This document shows, one piece after another, positions 47,425-55,447 of a stretch of 64,000 nucleotides of DNA. Every line of letters starts with the position of its first letter. Position 1 is the stretch's first letter. The DNA is from SIG598 sp045538015. Lineage in GTDB: Bacteria > Bacillota > Clostridia > Oscillospirales > Acutalibacteraceae. The notes beneath the pieces were generated by a model that was given only the letters and a program-made list of their open reading frames with translations, was not told where the DNA came from and did no database searches. Made by a program: the position numbers and the translations under genes. The stretch spans positions 106,173-170,172 of the forward strand of contig JAZSQO010000067.1 in assembly GCA_045538015.1 (NCBI GenBank). The letters are read 5' to 3'.

Positions 47425-49140
47425 TTATTCCACTCCGCCGCCCTCCATAGGCGAACGGGCGTGGAGGCTGAATCTTCTGAGCACGCCTTTGCTGTATTTT
47501 GCCGGATGCTCTTTCCATTTCTCCCGGCGGGCGGCAAGGATGACTTCCATCTCCTCCGGAGATTTCCGCTCTCCCTTCACGCCTACGATGTCCAGCCGTC
47601 TCCGGGGGATGTCGATAAGGATCAGATCGTCCTCCTCCACAAGGGCTATAGGGCCGCCCTCGGACGCTTCAGGGGAAACATGGCCGATAGCGGGGCCGGT
47701 GGAGGCTCCGGAGAAGCGTCCGTCGGTGATGAGAGCGATGGAGCGTCCCAGCTGAGGATCAGAGGAAATGGCCTCGGAAGTGTAGAACATCTCGGGCATT
47801 CCCGAGCCTTTGGGGCCTTCATAGCGGATAAGCACCGCGTCTCCCGACTTTATTTCCCTGCGCAGAACAGCCTGCAGCGCCTCCTCCTCGCAGTCAAAGG
47901 GACGGGCACGGAGCACCGCGGAGAACATTTCCTTAGGGCAGGCAGTGTGCTTGATGACCGCGCCCTCGGGCGCAAGGCTGCCCTTGAGAATGGCGATGGC
48001 TCCGTCGGTACCGATGGCCTCGTCATAGGGCCGGATGATGTCCTTCCAGCTCAGGCCCACCCGGGCGCAGGCCTCGTCGCAGCGGTCGTAATATCCGCTT
48101 GCCCGCAGGTCGTCAAGATTCTCGCCCAGAGTCTTTCCGGTGACCGTCATGGCGTCAAGGTGCAACACCGGGCGAATCTCCTCCATCACCCTCGGCACGC
48201 CGCCGGCGTAGGTGAAGAACTGAGCCGGCCAGCGGCCCGCCGGACGGATGTCCAGCAGATAATGAGCACCGCGATGGAGGCGGTCAAACATCTGCGCGTC
48301 AAATTCAATGCCGAATTCCCGGGCGATGGCCGGTATGTGCAGCAGGCTGTTGGTAGAGCCGGAAATGGCCGCGTGGACCATCACCGCGTTCTCAAAGGAC
48401 TGGGCGGTGACGATATCTCTTGGTCTGAGTCCCAGCGCGGCCAGCTTCATTATCTGCTTTCCTGCCGCGCGGGCAGCTTCGGTCAGCTCCTCGCTCATGG
48501 CGGGCAGCAGAGCGGTGCCGGGCAGCATCAGTCCCAGAGCCTCGCCCATTATCTGCATGGTGGAGGCGGTGCCCATAAAGGAGCAGGCTCCGCAGCTGGG
48601 GCAGGCGTGCTGCTTGTACCACTGGAGCTTTTCGGCGGTTATCTCTCCCCGGGCGTGCTGAGCGGAGTAAATGCCTATCTGCTCCAGAGTGAGCAGGTCG
48701 GGGCCGGCGTCCATAACGCCGCCGGTCACCAGTATGGAAGGCATATTCACCCGACCGATACCCATCAGATGGGCCGGCACGGCTTTGTCACAGCTGGAAA
48801 CAAACACGCCGCCGTCAAAGGGCGTGGCTCCTGCGTGAATTTCGATCATGTCGGCGATGGCGTCCCGGCTGGCAAGGGAATAATTCATGCCGTCGTGTCC
48901 CTGAGCCATGCCGTCGCATATATCCGTGGCAAAGTACCGGGCGGCCTTTCCTCCGGCCTCGGCGACGGCTCTGACCGTTTCCTCCACCAGCCCGAGGAGG
49001 TGAGCGCTGCCCGGGTGGCTGTCGCCAAAGGTGCTTTCCACCATTATCTGGGTTCTGGAAAGGTCATCTGCCGTCCAGCCCATACCCATGCGCAGAGGAT
49101 CCTGCTCGGGAGCCTTTGCGCGGATTTCCTGACTTATCAT
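47425..49140 (-). CDS. IlvD/Edd family dehydratase (probably sugar-acid dehydratase)
   Basis: 571 aa. The start at 49140 has GTGGAGGAAAG upstream; an ATG at 49167 overlaps the glycosidase stop and has no site. Fe-S cysteines lie in DICDGMAQGHDGM, FVSSCDKAVPAHLMG and HACPSCGACSFMGTAST, and the family ends with ITDGRFSGASTGPAIGHVSP. IlvD/Edd enzymes include dihydroxy-acid dehydratase and aldonate dehydratases. Pairing with a glycoside hydrolase rather than branched-chain amino acid genes, and several departures from classic IlvD, favour a sugar-acid substrate. This is inference. Confidence 0.82.
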   Translation of the reverse strand: MISQEIRAKAPEQDPLRMGMGWTADDLSRTQIMVESTFGDSHPGSAHLLGLVEETVRAVAEAGGKAARYFATDICDGMAQGHDGMNYSLASRDAIADMIEIHAGATPFDGGVFVSSCDKAVPAHLMGIGRVNMPSILVTGGVMDAGPDLLTLEQIGIYSAQHARGEITAEKLQWYKQHACPSCGACSFMGTASTMQIMGEALGLMLPGTALLPAMSEELTEAARAAGKQIMKLAALGLRPRDIVTAQSFENAVMVHAAISGSTNSLLHIPAIAREFGIEFDAQMFDRLHRGAHYLLDIRPAGRWPAQFFTYAGGVPRVMEEIRPVLHLDAMTVTGKTLGENLDDLRASGYYDRCDEACARVGLSWKDIIRPYDEAIGTDGAIAILKGSLAPEGAVIKHTACPKEMFSAVLRARPFDCEEEALQAVLRREIKSGDAVLIRYEGPKGSGMPEMFYTSEAISSDPQLGRSIALITDGRFSGASTGPAIGHVSPEASEGGPIALVEEDDLILIDIPRRRLDIVGVKGERKSPEEMEVILAARREKWKEHPAKYSKGVLRRFSLHARSPMEGGGVE

Positions 49141-49159
49141 AAATCTTTCCTCCACGGGA

Positions 49160-51928
49160 TCATTCAAAGGTCTGAACGCGGGTTATGCGCACGTCGCTTA
49201 TCTCAAGACCGCCCACGGCGAAGAAGAACTTGACATAGAATATCAGCCGGCGGCGGATCTCCCGGGTGTAGACATCCAGAGTGCGCCATTCCTTTTCTCC
49301 GCCATTGAGCACGAAGGAGCCCATGAGCTGGGAATCCACAAACACCGACACCGGCAGCTGGGCGGTGTCCGGCACGGAACCGGTCGCCCGGCAGGTGACG
49401 GAAATGCGGTACTGACCGTGCTTTTCCAGCTTCATCTGGAAAAGGGTGGCCTTTCCGGCGGTGCAGTCGATCTCCTCCGCGGGAATGACCGTTTCCTCTC
49501 CGAGAAGAAGCTCAGGCACCTGCAGAATGACATCGCCCTCGTCGTCGCGGAGCTGCTGGAGCATTCTGTCCTCCTCGCTGGTCATGCCGATGGCGCGGCG
49601 GTAGGCCGGAGTTTCGGCAAGGAAGCGGCAGATGTTGATGGCGCTGCGCTGGTATTCGGCACGGGTGACCGAGCCGTCCAGCAGGCTCTGAGCCGAATCG
49701 TCCTTTCCGCTGTTGGAGGCGGGATTGTTTGTTACCATGAAAAGGTCGTTCTGGGCGCGGATCATTGCGGCAACCTTGGTAATGGCCGGCTCGCCGCCGT
49801 CCTCGGAGCCCATGGCCCACCAGTCGGTCATAACAATGCCGTCAAAGCCCCACTCGCCTCGGAGGATGGTGGTGACAAGGTCGTAGTGACTGGCCGTCCA
49901 CCAGCCGTTGAGAGGATTGTAGGAGGTCATTACCGAGCGGGCGCCGCCCTCCTTTATGGCTATCTCATAGCCCTTGAGGTAGATTTCACGCAGGGCGCGC
50001 TCGGAGACAACAGCATTGACCCAGCGGCGGCTCAGCTCCTGATTGTTGCAGGCGTAGTGCTTTATGGTTCCGGTGACTCCGCTGCGGCGCATACCCTCAA
50101 GCTGAGCACAGGCCATCCGTCCGGTCACCAGCGGATCCTCGGAGAAGTATTCAAAATTGCGTCCGTTGAGGGGATGACGGTGAATGTTCATGCCCGGGCC
50201 GAGGAGGTTATCTACCTGATACTTGCGCATCTCAAGACCTTCATAGACATACAGTCCGGCAACCAGCTCCTCGTTCCATGTGCAGGCCTGACAGGTGCCG
50301 TTGGGCATGGAGAAGGCCATGTTGCCGCAGTCCATCCGGATGCCGCTGGGGCCGTCGGCGCAGCAGGCGGCGGGCAGGCCGAATTCCTTTGCCAGCCGGT
50401 CGGTCACGCCGCCGATGGCTCCGGCAGTGCCGGGAGTGACCCGGGGCGAGCTCATGCCCTCTCCGCGAACGATGCAGCAAAGGTCATCGTCGGTCATCTG
50501 GGCGACAAATTCTTCCATGGTGCACCGTCCGGACACCGCGTCCTCAAGGCGCAGACCGCGGTATTCCGTGGGAGTTATCTCCTCCGGCATACGGTCGAGG
50601 CGGCGCTGAGCCGGGTCGGCGGTGCGCAGAGGAGCAGGCTCGTAGGCCGCCTTTCCGTCTGAAACACGCAGGCGGTCAAAGGCCTCCACCGGAGCGCAGG
50701 CTTCTTCAAGCTGCTCCACAACCACGGTATCGCTCAGTTCGTAGGTATATGCCTCCTCAAGGCAGCGCACGCTGTGGCCGGCAAGGAAGCGGTAGGTTCC
50801 CTGCTCCAGCACATAGCAGGAGCGGTGGCCGGTCACGCCGCCGTCGTCGTAGGAGACAAATCGGCCGGTGGGAATCACTATTTCCACGGTCTGGGTCTGC
50901 CCGGGCTGGATGACACCGGTCTTGGCAAAGCCGCAGAGGGTGAGCGCCGGCTTGCCCAGCTTTCCCTGAGGCAGCTGAACATAGACCTGCACGACCTCCT
51001 TGGAGGGATACTGACCAATATTGGCCACCTCATGGATCAGGGTCACACACTCCTCCGTCCACGACGCGGACAGATGACGGTGAGCAAATTCGGTATAGGA
51101 AAGTCCCTGACCGAAATGATAAAGCACCTTGTCCTTTGCAAGGGTCTCAAAGTAGCGGTAGCCTACATAGATGTCCTCGGAATAGACCACTCTGTGCTCG
51201 TCGCCAAAGCCCTCACGAGAGGGATAATCGGCAATGGAACGAGCGATGGTGTCGGTGAGCCTTCCGCTGGGCGAGACCTTTCCGCACAGCACATCGGCAA
51301 CGCCCGAGCCGCCCTCCTGACCACCCTGCCATGTGTACATCACAGCCGCGGGACGGTATTTCTCCACCCAGTTCATGTCGATGATGTTGCCGGTGTTGAG
51401 CAGCACTATCACCCGTTCAAAGCAGCGGCACACCAGCTCCAGCATGGCCTCCTCCTCGCCGGTCAGCAGCCAGCTGCCCGGAGCGTCCATGTTGTCCTTG
51501 TCCTCGCCGGCGGTGCGGCCGAGAATAACGATGGCGGCGTCGTTTCTGCCTGCGGCGGAGGCTACCAGCTCCTCCTCAAGGGGCATTTCCCGCTGGAACC
51601 ACGGATGGTTCGACCAGCCGTCGCCTATCTCGAAGGGATGCTCCTCCGTCCACTGCTCGTAGGCCTCTCGCACCGGCTTGTCCAGCGCGTATGCCCCGCT
51701 CTGCTCCAGAGCCTCATAGATGCCGGTGACGTAACGGGCGTTCACAAGTCCGCCCGAGCCAAGTCCGCTCTTGAAATAGTTCATCTGCGTGCGGCCGAAA
51801 ACAGCCACACGGCTTCCCGGCAGCAGAGGCAGAGCCTTGTTTTCGTTGCGCAGAAGCACACAGCCCTCCGCGGACACCTCACGGGCTTTGGCCGCGAAGG
51901 CCTCGTTGGTCAGTATGGGATGCTCCAT
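49160..51928 (-). CDS. Glycoside hydrolase family 3, circularly permuted
   Basis: 922 aa, no signal peptide, so intracellular. The order is inverted from ordinary GH3: residues ~20-290 are the alpha/beta (GH3_C) domain (AEGCVLLRNENKALPLLPGS; DVLCGKVSPSGRLTDTIARS), ~290-400 the FnIII-like domain, ~470-790 the TIM barrel with IRGEGMSSP-like active-site loop and nucleophile Asp in FDGIVMTDWWAMGS, then a ~120-aa C-terminal beta domain. The same inverted order is known from Ruminococcus albus beta-glucosidase. It cleaves beta-glucosides or similar. The dehydratase gene follows after 19 bp. Confidence 0.92.
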   Translation of the reverse strand: MEHPILTNEAFAAKAREVSAEGCVLLRNENKALPLLPGSRVAVFGRTQMNYFKSGLGSGGLVNARYVTGIYEALEQSGAYALDKPVREAYEQWTEEHPFEIGDGWSNHPWFQREMPLEEELVASAAGRNDAAIVILGRTAGEDKDNMDAPGSWLLTGEEEAMLELVCRCFERVIVLLNTGNIIDMNWVEKYRPAAVMYTWQGGQEGGSGVADVLCGKVSPSGRLTDTIARSIADYPSREGFGDEHRVVYSEDIYVGYRYFETLAKDKVLYHFGQGLSYTEFAHRHLSASWTEECVTLIHEVANIGQYPSKEVVQVYVQLPQGKLGKPALTLCGFAKTGVIQPGQTQTVEIVIPTGRFVSYDDGGVTGHRSCYVLEQGTYRFLAGHSVRCLEEAYTYELSDTVVVEQLEEACAPVEAFDRLRVSDGKAAYEPAPLRTADPAQRRLDRMPEEITPTEYRGLRLEDAVSGRCTMEEFVAQMTDDDLCCIVRGEGMSSPRVTPGTAGAIGGVTDRLAKEFGLPAACCADGPSGIRMDCGNMAFSMPNGTCQACTWNEELVAGLYVYEGLEMRKYQVDNLLGPGMNIHRHPLNGRNFEYFSEDPLVTGRMACAQLEGMRRSGVTGTIKHYACNNQELSRRWVNAVVSERALREIYLKGYEIAIKEGGARSVMTSYNPLNGWWTASHYDLVTTILRGEWGFDGIVMTDWWAMGSEDGGEPAITKVAAMIRAQNDLFMVTNNPASNSGKDDSAQSLLDGSVTRAEYQRSAINICRFLAETPAYRRAIGMTSEEDRMLQQLRDDEGDVILQVPELLLGEETVIPAEEIDCTAGKATLFQMKLEKHGQYRISVTCRATGSVPDTAQLPVSVFVDSQLMGSFVLNGGEKEWRTLDVYTREIRRRLIFYVKFFFAVGGLEISDVRITRVQTFE

Positions 51929-51973
51929 ATTTTACCTCCAGAGAGTTAATTTTTGTCCTTGACGCCGTGCAGA

Positions 51974-52006
51974 GCACAAATCTGCAAATAACAGCACAGA
52001 TATGCA
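51974..52006. repeat. Direct repeat upstream of the GH3 operon
   Basis: GCACAAATCTGCA (51974-51986) and GCACAGATATGCA (51994-52006), offset 20 bp, about 46 bp upstream of the start. AraC-type regulators bind such two-turn repeats. The rest of 51929-52196 is AT-rich promoter DNA. Confidence 0.5.
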
Positions 52007-52157
52007 ATTTCACACAAAACAAACCTCGCACAGCAAGCAATATTATACTATATTAATAAAAAGCGGAATGCAAGTGTTTTTATCGCCGCCGATGTGTTTT
52101 TCAGCAAATAACAGTTTGAATCCTATTTGCGGCGGCTTATCCGTCAATGTTGCCAAC

Positions 52158-52188
52158 AAAAACCGCCCCGGATCTTTCACCGGAGCGG
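52158..52188 (-). terminator. Terminator of the YwaF-like gene
   Basis: Minus strand CCGCTCCGG / CCGGGGCGG stem with TTTTTG tail. Confidence 0.75.
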
Positions 52189-52196
52189 CTGGCTGT

Positions 52197-52970
52197 TTAT
52201 TCGTTCGTTTCTTCGTAGCTCTTCGCTCCGGTTATCATCCGTCTGAGCAGCCGATATACCCAGTAGGTCATCAGTACGAACAGGATGTGCAGCAGCGCTA
52301 TAACAAGGACATACAGTATCTGCGCGGGAACGGCGCCGATGGATTCTCTGAGGGAAAGGCGTACCGTTTCAAAGAAAGGAACATTGCAGGAATAGAACCC
52401 GGCGTAGTTGGTCTTGAGCAGCTGGGACATGATCGCCGCCGCGGCGCAGAAGCAGGGCATAAAAGTCATAATAGCCTTTGTATCCCGCTTTGTTTCCGGG
52501 CTGTGGAGGTCGAGAGCCAGAATGAGCACAAACTCGAACATGACTATGTTGTGGAACACCACTGTATGGAAGTGCATATAGTCGCCGAGGATGTCCGTGA
52601 TATCCCACGCGCTGTATATCAGGCTGGGATAGATGAGCATCAGCAGCGTCACCGACCCGCACAGCGCGGCGGTCAGACCGGTCAGCGCTCCTCTGCCCTT
52701 TCCCTTGTAAACCGCCATGATAGGAAGAATGAAAATGAAGATCGAGCAGAAGTGAAGCGGGATGTGGTAAAGGTCATAGCCCCGGGAGAAGGACACCGCC
52801 TGCTTGCCTATTTCAAGGATGAAGGCCGCGAAGGCAAGGATCTGAAAAGGGATCATCCTCGTTTTCAGCGGCTTGCCGCCTATCAGCATTCTGAGCAGCG
52901 CTCCGATGATTATCATAATCGCCAGCGCCGGAAGAAGCGTGTACGCGTGCTCCGGTGTCCAGAGTCCCAT
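52197..52970 (-). CDS. YwaF/TMEM164-like integral membrane protein
   Basis: 257 aa with seven membrane helices. The helix-3 signature YHIPLHFCSIFIFILPIMAV is the conserved 'PLH-C' motif of the YwaF family (TIGR02206-like), and HFHTVVFHNIVMFEFVLI carries the second His pair. Bacillus YwaF is uncharacterised; human TMEM164 transfers acyl chains to ether lipids, so lipid acyl transfer is conceivable. No neighbour clarifies its role. Confidence 0.75.
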   Translation of the reverse strand: MGLWTPEHAYTLLPALAIMIIIGALLRMLIGGKPLKTRMIPFQILAFAAFILEIGKQAVSFSRGYDLYHIPLHFCSIFIFILPIMAVYKGKGRGALTGLTAALCGSVTLLMLIYPSLIYSAWDITDILGDYMHFHTVVFHNIVMFEFVLILALDLHSPETKRDTKAIMTFMPCFCAAAAIMSQLLKTNYAGFYSCNVPFFETVRLSLRESIGAVPAQILYVLVIALLHILFVLMTYWVYRLLRRMITGAKSYEETNE

Positions 52971-53144
52971 TATTACCTGCCTCTTTTCTTTAAATTATCT
53001 GATTTATCATATCAGCGCCGAGTGAACATTTCAACATTGGTTACCGAACTGTAACAACTGTAACAAATCCGTAACACGACCAGCCATATTTCAGCGGATA
53101 ATTCTGATGATCGTGTGAATTTCTCTTCCGCTTGAAAATAATTC

Positions 53145-53173
53145 TTGACTTGACCGTGCCCGCGTAATATATT
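53145..53173 (+). promoter_or_regulatory. Promoter of the MscS gene
   Basis: TTGACT, 17-bp spacer, TATATT. The expected start of the transcript (~53180) makes a GTG at 53181 unlikely as start codon. Confidence 0.65.
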
Positions 53174-53222
53174 TGTCTGAGTGCGAAAAATATTCATTCA
53201 AATATCGAAAGAGGTCATAAAA

Positions 53223-54032
53223 TTGGAGCTGGATAAAATCCTGAACATAATTTATGAGTTTGCCGCCACCGTCGGCATCCGCCTGCTGTGCTCCGTCCTT
53301 CTTCTGCTGGTCGGCATCCGGCTGATTCGCTGGCTCAAGAAATTCATCCGCACCTCGCCAAGGCTCAGCAAGGTGGACACCGGAGTGCGTTCCTTTATCT
53401 CCGGCTTTTCCACCATCGCCCTGTATATCGTGCTGTTCATTACTATAGCTATGATACTGGGCATTCCCACCACATCCTTTATCGCCGCCCTTGCCTCCGG
53501 CTTTGCGGCCATCGGCCTTGCCATGCAGGGCGCGCTGAGCAACTTTGCCGGCGGACTGATGATTCTGATCTTTCACCCCTTCAAGGTGGGCGATTACATC
53601 TCCACTCCCGACGCCGAGGGCACCGTTGACGACATCACCGTGGTGTACACCATTCTCAGAACTCCGGACAACAAGATGGTCACCGTTCCCAATGGCACCC
53701 TGACCAACTCCGTTGTTCAGAACTACACCGCAGAAAAGACCCGCCGGGTGGATCTTACCTTCAGCACCGGCTACGAGTGCGACGTGGAGAAGGTCAAATC
53801 GGTTATAATGAAGGCCGTGAACGCTCACCCTCTGGTGCTCCGCGATCCCGAACCCACCGTGCGTCTGTCCGAGCACGCCGACAGCGCTCTGGTATACAAG
53901 GTGAAGGTCTGGTGTGCTACCGACGACTACTGGGATGTTCACTTCGACCTGATGGAGCAGGTGACAGATGAGTTTGAAAGAAGCTCCATTTCCATCCCCT
54001 ATCCCCAGCTTGATATACACATTGATAAATAA
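53223..54032 (+). CDS. Small-conductance mechanosensitive channel (MscS family)
   Basis: 269 aa. MscS opens under membrane tension to release solutes after osmotic downshift. Start is TTG 53223, with AGAGGT 8 nt upstream. Three membrane helices precede the pore-lining TM3 SGFAAIGLAMQGALSNFAGG, with the Ala/Gly pattern of MscS and LMILIFHPFKVGDYI after it; the beta domain (GTVDDITVVYTILRTPDNKM; VPNGTLTNSVVQNY) and alpha/beta vestibule follow. Length is close to E. coli MscS (286). Confidence 0.93.
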   Translation: MELDKILNIIYEFAATVGIRLLCSVLLLLVGIRLIRWLKKFIRTSPRLSKVDTGVRSFISGFSTIALYIVLFITIAMILGIPTTSFIAALASGFAAIGLAMQGALSNFAGGLMILIFHPFKVGDYISTPDAEGTVDDITVVYTILRTPDNKMVTVPNGTLTNSVVQNYTAEKTRRVDLTFSTGYECDVEKVKSVIMKAVNAHPLVLRDPEPTVRLSEHADSALVYKVKVWCATDDYWDVHFDLMEQVTDEFERSSISIPYPQLDIHIDK

Positions 54033-54069
54033 TTAACACGCTCTCCCGCCCCGCATGGGTCGGGAAAGC

Positions 54070-54113
54070 AGCGCGGAAAAGGAAGCTCAGCTTTTCTTTT
54101 CCGCGCTTTTTTT
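54070..54113 (+). terminator. Terminator of the MscS gene
   Basis: 12-bp perfect arms AGCGCGGAAAAG / CTTTTCCGCGCT, then TTTTTTT. Confidence 0.92.
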
Positions 54114-54248
54114 CCATCATATACGTGTTGCGGGCAGCTGTACGCTGTGATATAATTTTCGGGATGACCTGACATACCTACTTACTTCTTCCGGCAATTT
54201 CGCCATTTTTTCCTCTCACTCTCTTGTCCGTATGCTCCGAAAAATACA

Positions 54249-54277
54249 TTCAAAAATCCAAATCGTGCATTTTTGAA
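54249..54277. repeat. Inverted repeat in the mdh upstream region
   Basis: Arms TTCAAAAAT / ATTTTTGAA with an 11-bp spacer, ~70 bp upstream of the promoter. The surrounding 54114-54458 interval (345 bp) is AT-rich regulatory DNA with no gene. Confidence 0.45.
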
Positions 54278-54347
54278 CATATATAGCTCACAAGGGTGTA
54301 TCTTTTTATGTCATTCCTATGATATGTAATAAATTGCTCTCAGGATA

Positions 54348-54376
54348 TTTACAAACGGCGCAAAGATTGATAAACT
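54348..54376 (+). promoter_or_regulatory. Promoter of the mdh-fumC-hdr region
   Basis: TTTACA, 17-bp spacer, GATAAA; the -10 lies inside the Rex-type operator. Confidence 0.5.
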
Positions 54377-54386
54377 ATTAACAAGC
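54369..54386. promoter_or_regulatory. Rex-type redox operator
   Basis: TTGATAAACTATTAACAA matches 13 of 14 fixed positions of the Rex consensus TTGTTAANNNNTTAACAA. Rex leaves DNA when NADH/NAD+ rises, which would switch on the NADH-consuming genes that follow. Confidence 0.75.
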
Positions 54387-54391
54387 CAAAA

Positions 54392-54412
54392 GGACGGATG
54401 CTCCGTCCTTCT
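54392..54412 (+). promoter_or_regulatory. Leader hairpin upstream of mdh
   Basis: 9-bp perfect arms AAGGACGGA / TCCGTCCTT with loop TGC, within the expected 5' leader; no T-run, so more likely a stabilising hairpin than a terminator. Confidence 0.5.
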
Positions 54413-54458
54413 GCACCCAAGAGCTGCCTCATTTTTACGACGAAAGGTAATACAAGGT

Positions 54459-55403
54459 ATGAACAAGGTCACAATCATCGGAAGCGGAAATGTCGGCTCC
54501 ACCATTGCCTACACCCTGACCGTGCAGGGTCTGGCTTCCGAGGTCATCATGCTGGACATCAACAAGGAAAAAGTGATGGGCGAAGCCCTCGATATCCGTC
54601 AGGGTCTTCCCTTCTGCCATCCCTGCACCGTCAGCGCCGGCTCCTATTCCGACGCCGCCAACTCTGACATCGTGATCATCACCTCGGGCATAGGCCGCAA
54701 GCCGGGTCAGTCCCGCCTTGATCTTGCTCAGACCAACATAGATGTGCTCAAGAGCATTATTCCTGAGATCACAAGGTACGCTCCCGACGCTGTCTACCTC
54801 ATCGTCAGCAACCCGGTGGATATCCTCACCTACACCATGTGCAAGATCTCCGGCATTCCCGAAGAGCGAATCATAGGCTCGGGCACCATCCTTGACACCG
54901 CCCGCCTGCGCGAGCGGCTTTCCGAGTATTACTCCATCAGCCAGAGCAACTGCCACGCCTATGTTATGGGCGAGCACGGCGACTCTTCCTTTGTGCCTTG
55001 GTCTCTGGCCAACATCTCCAATGTTCCCATCGAGGAATGTCACACCTGCTTCACCAAGAACGGCACTCCTCTTTCGCCTATCAATTACGCCGAGGTCGAG
55101 GAGTATGTCCGCAAGTCGGGCGGCCGCGTGATACAGCGCAAGGGTGCCACCTTCTACGCTGTATCCATCTCAGTCTGCCATGTGGTCAAGTGCCTCCTTT
55201 CCGGCATTGACACCACCATGACCGTTTCCACCATGATGCACGGCGAATACGGCATTGACGATGTCTGCCTCAGCACTCTGTGCGTCGTTGGCAACAACGG
55301 CATCCGCAGCAAGGTATACCTGCCTCTGAGCGATGCTGAATCGGCCAAGCTGCGCCACAGCGCCGACTGCCTCAAGGAGATAATCAGGAGCGTCAATTTA
55401 TGA
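54459..55403 (+). CDS. Lactate/malate dehydrogenase family (probably malate dehydrogenase)
   Basis: 314 aa. NAD-dependent 2-hydroxyacid dehydrogenase with VTIIGSGNVGSTIAYTL Rossmann loop, ILDTARLRERLSEYY (catalytic Asp and substrate Arg) and MGEHGDSSFVPWS (catalytic His). The substrate-choosing residue before KPG is Arg (SGIGRKPGQSRLDLAQTN, residue 80); Gln is usual for lactate and Arg for malate dehydrogenase. The next gene is fumarase, which supports malate. Many relatives are named L-lactate dehydrogenase, so this remains open. Behind a Rex-type site, it should act when NADH is high. Confidence 0.8.
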   Translation: MNKVTIIGSGNVGSTIAYTLTVQGLASEVIMLDINKEKVMGEALDIRQGLPFCHPCTVSAGSYSDAANSDIVIITSGIGRKPGQSRLDLAQTNIDVLKSIIPEITRYAPDAVYLIVSNPVDILTYTMCKISGIPEERIIGSGTILDTARLRERLSEYYSISQSNCHAYVMGEHGDSSFVPWSLANISNVPIEECHTCFTKNGTPLSPINYAEVEEYVRKSGGRVIQRKGATFYAVSISVCHVVKCLLSGIDTTMTVSTMMHGEYGIDDVCLSTLCVVGNNGIRSKVYLPLSDAESAKLRHSADCLKEIIRSVNL

Positions 55404-55447
55404 CCTGCCCTGTAAATATTGATATAAATACTGACAGGAGATAATTT

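Noticed and set aside
47425..49140. Canonical IlvD of valine/isoleucine synthesis
   Set aside because: No ilv neighbours, operon with a glycosidase, and several signature differences; kept as IlvD/Edd family only.
51929..52196. Riboswitch upstream of the GH3 operon
   Set aside because: No known aptamer pattern; the region is explained by AT-rich promoter DNA, direct repeats and the convergent terminator.
53181..53222. Earlier GTG start for the MscS gene
   Set aside because: The promoter predicts transcription starting at about the same base, and a ribosome site favours the TTG at 53223.
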